DNA of 6,710 bases, taken from positions 1-6,710 of the forward strand of contig CALMGA010000058.1 of NCBI GenBank assembly GCA_937863205.1. The letters are read 5' to 3'. Positions within the stretch are counted from its first letter, which is position 1; each line of letters starts with the position of its first letter. Made by a program: the position numbers and the translations under genes. A model generated the notes under the pieces. The model ran no database searches. It was not told the origin of the DNA and saw only the letters and a list, made by a program, of their open reading frames with translations. The stretch is from an uncultured Beijerinckiaceae bacterium (GTDB taxonomy: Bacteria > Pseudomonadota > Alphaproteobacteria > Rhizobiales > Beijerinckiaceae). Positions 6,093-6,710 of the stretch are shown one piece after another.

Positions 6093-6666
6093 AGGCCCGT
6101 CGCCGCGACGCCGGCCATGCGACGCCGGATGGTTGGCACTCGCTTTGTCGGGGGAACACACCGGGCTGATGGTCGGCGACATGCTCACCACCGCAAACTG
6201 CCGAAGGCCGCATGCCGGGAATGCTGTTCCCAAGGTCCGCGAACTTGCCACGGCCAAGCTCGCGACGTCGCGCCTGCGGCTGCCAAAGGTTGCAGCCAGG
6301 GCGGCGACACGCGTCACCACATGCGTCTCGCCCTTGTCGCGGCCTATCGCGGCTTCAGCATCTTGAGGTCAGCAGGCAAGCGGAAGTGCTGCCGGCAGTG
6401 CGGGCAGCCTACCGGTGGGATAAGGGGCGCGAACAGCCGTCCGATGATGGCTTGGCGCAGGGCGGGCAGGCTGGGCGACGGCGGCGGACCCGGATGGGGG
6501 ACCGGTCCTATTTCCCCCGCCCCGCCCGACGTGCTCGGCGAGGCGCAGGCGCTGCAGACAGGCGAAGGCGATGCAACCTTGCGCCCCATGGCTGCCCATT
6601 GGCGTCTGCGCCTGTCCGATCCGACACCATGCCGTCGTTGCACCCATCCGCCTCGCAGCATGAAGA
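6093..6666. other. Stretch without a supportable gene after the glycosyltransferase
   Basis: Several frames stay open here, as expected in GC-rich DNA, but none has both protein-like composition and a plausible start. The most protein-like piece is on the minus strand, ending at TAG 6344-6346 (…GCPHCRQHFRLPADLKMLKPR), with a CPHC pair and good codon use. A plus-strand frame from ATG 6129 is open to the right edge and shares its third codon positions with that frame, so codon bias cannot separate them; its product is Cys/Arg-rich. A 10-bp direct repeat, GCGACGCCGG, lies at 6105-6114 and 6119-6128. No convincing terminator with a T-tract follows the glycosyltransferase stop. Confidence 0.5.
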
Positions 6667-6710
6667 TTACCGGAGCGCGCACCGCACGACCTGCGCGTAG
6701 ATCTCGAAGT
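6667..6710 (-). CDS. Possible C-terminal end of a gene entering from the right edge
   Basis: On the minus strand the last bases read FEIYAQVVRCALR then TAA (6667-6669). Nearly every codon is the GC-ending choice preferred in this genome (TTC GAG ATC TAC GCG CAG GTC GTG), whereas the plus strand would need a rare AGA codon here. It would be the last 13 residues of a protein whose body lies outside the window. The evidence is short and the family unknown. Confidence 0.25.
   Translation of the reverse strand, partial: FEIYAQVVRCALR

Noticed and set aside
6105..6128. Two copies of GCGACGCCGG as an attachment site or repeat array
   Set aside because: Only two 10-bp copies in GC-rich DNA, with no integrase or mobile gene nearby.
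4548..6320. Minus-strand open frame of 590 codons opposite the glycosyltransferase
   Set aside because: Low-complexity Ala/Arg/Gly product without motifs; the plus strand encodes a recognisable GT2 domain with DxD.
6496..6518. GGGGGA…TCCCCC stem as a terminator
   Set aside because: Only 6 bp with an 11-base loop, no T-tract, and about 400 bases from the nearest gene end.
6129..6710. Plus-strand frame from ATG 6129 open to the right edge
   Set aside because: Cys/Arg/His-rich product, no family features, no ribosome site; its codon bias can be explained by the opposite frame sharing third positions.

Overview
The window is high-GC DNA with the codon use and gene families of an alphaproteobacterium. 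A Rhizobiales or Rhodospirillales relative (Methylobacterium-like) is plausible, but that is judged from protein style only. No RNA gene, CRISPR array or recognisable insertion sequence was seen.

Layout from left to right. (1) 1-412, minus strand: an almost complete small cupin closely resembling the metal-dependent cupin hydroxynitrile lyase of Granulicella (GtHNL), running off the left edge. (2) 557-~740, plus strand: the divergent LysR-type regulator expected beside it, reduced to its DNA-binding N-terminus; the remaining ~240 residues are missing. (3) 749-3591, minus strand: a sulfate-activation operon, cysD then cysN-cysC fused (ATP sulfurylase small subunit, GTPase subunit and APS kinase), which would make PAPS. 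Both genes carry a frameshift: cysD near codon 26 and cysN inside the GTP-binding NKxD motif. Around both shifts the two frames still read as well-conserved family sequence, so the lesions are recent or are sequence errors. (4) 3592-3866: a divergent intergenic region holding two adjacent perfect palindromes just upstream of the next gene. (5) 3867-6092, plus strand: an intact ~741-residue membrane-anchored protein with eight ~37-residue FDPxWY-type repeats, a family 2 glycosyltransferase domain and a helical C-terminus. (6) 6093-6710: about 600 bases with no convincing gene, apart from a possible 13-residue C-terminus entering from the right edge on the minus strand.

Working model (inference): the cysDNC operon and the glycosyltransferase are divergent neighbours sharing one control region. 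No cysH/cysI-type reductive gene is visible. This fits PAPS supply for sulfation of a surface glycan (compare NodPQ) better than cysteine synthesis, though the window is too short to settle it. If the frameshifts are real, the operon is decaying while the glycosyltransferase stays intact. The truncated LysR fragment abutting the 3' end of cysNC suggests that a rearrangement joined the cupin/lysR region to the cys region.
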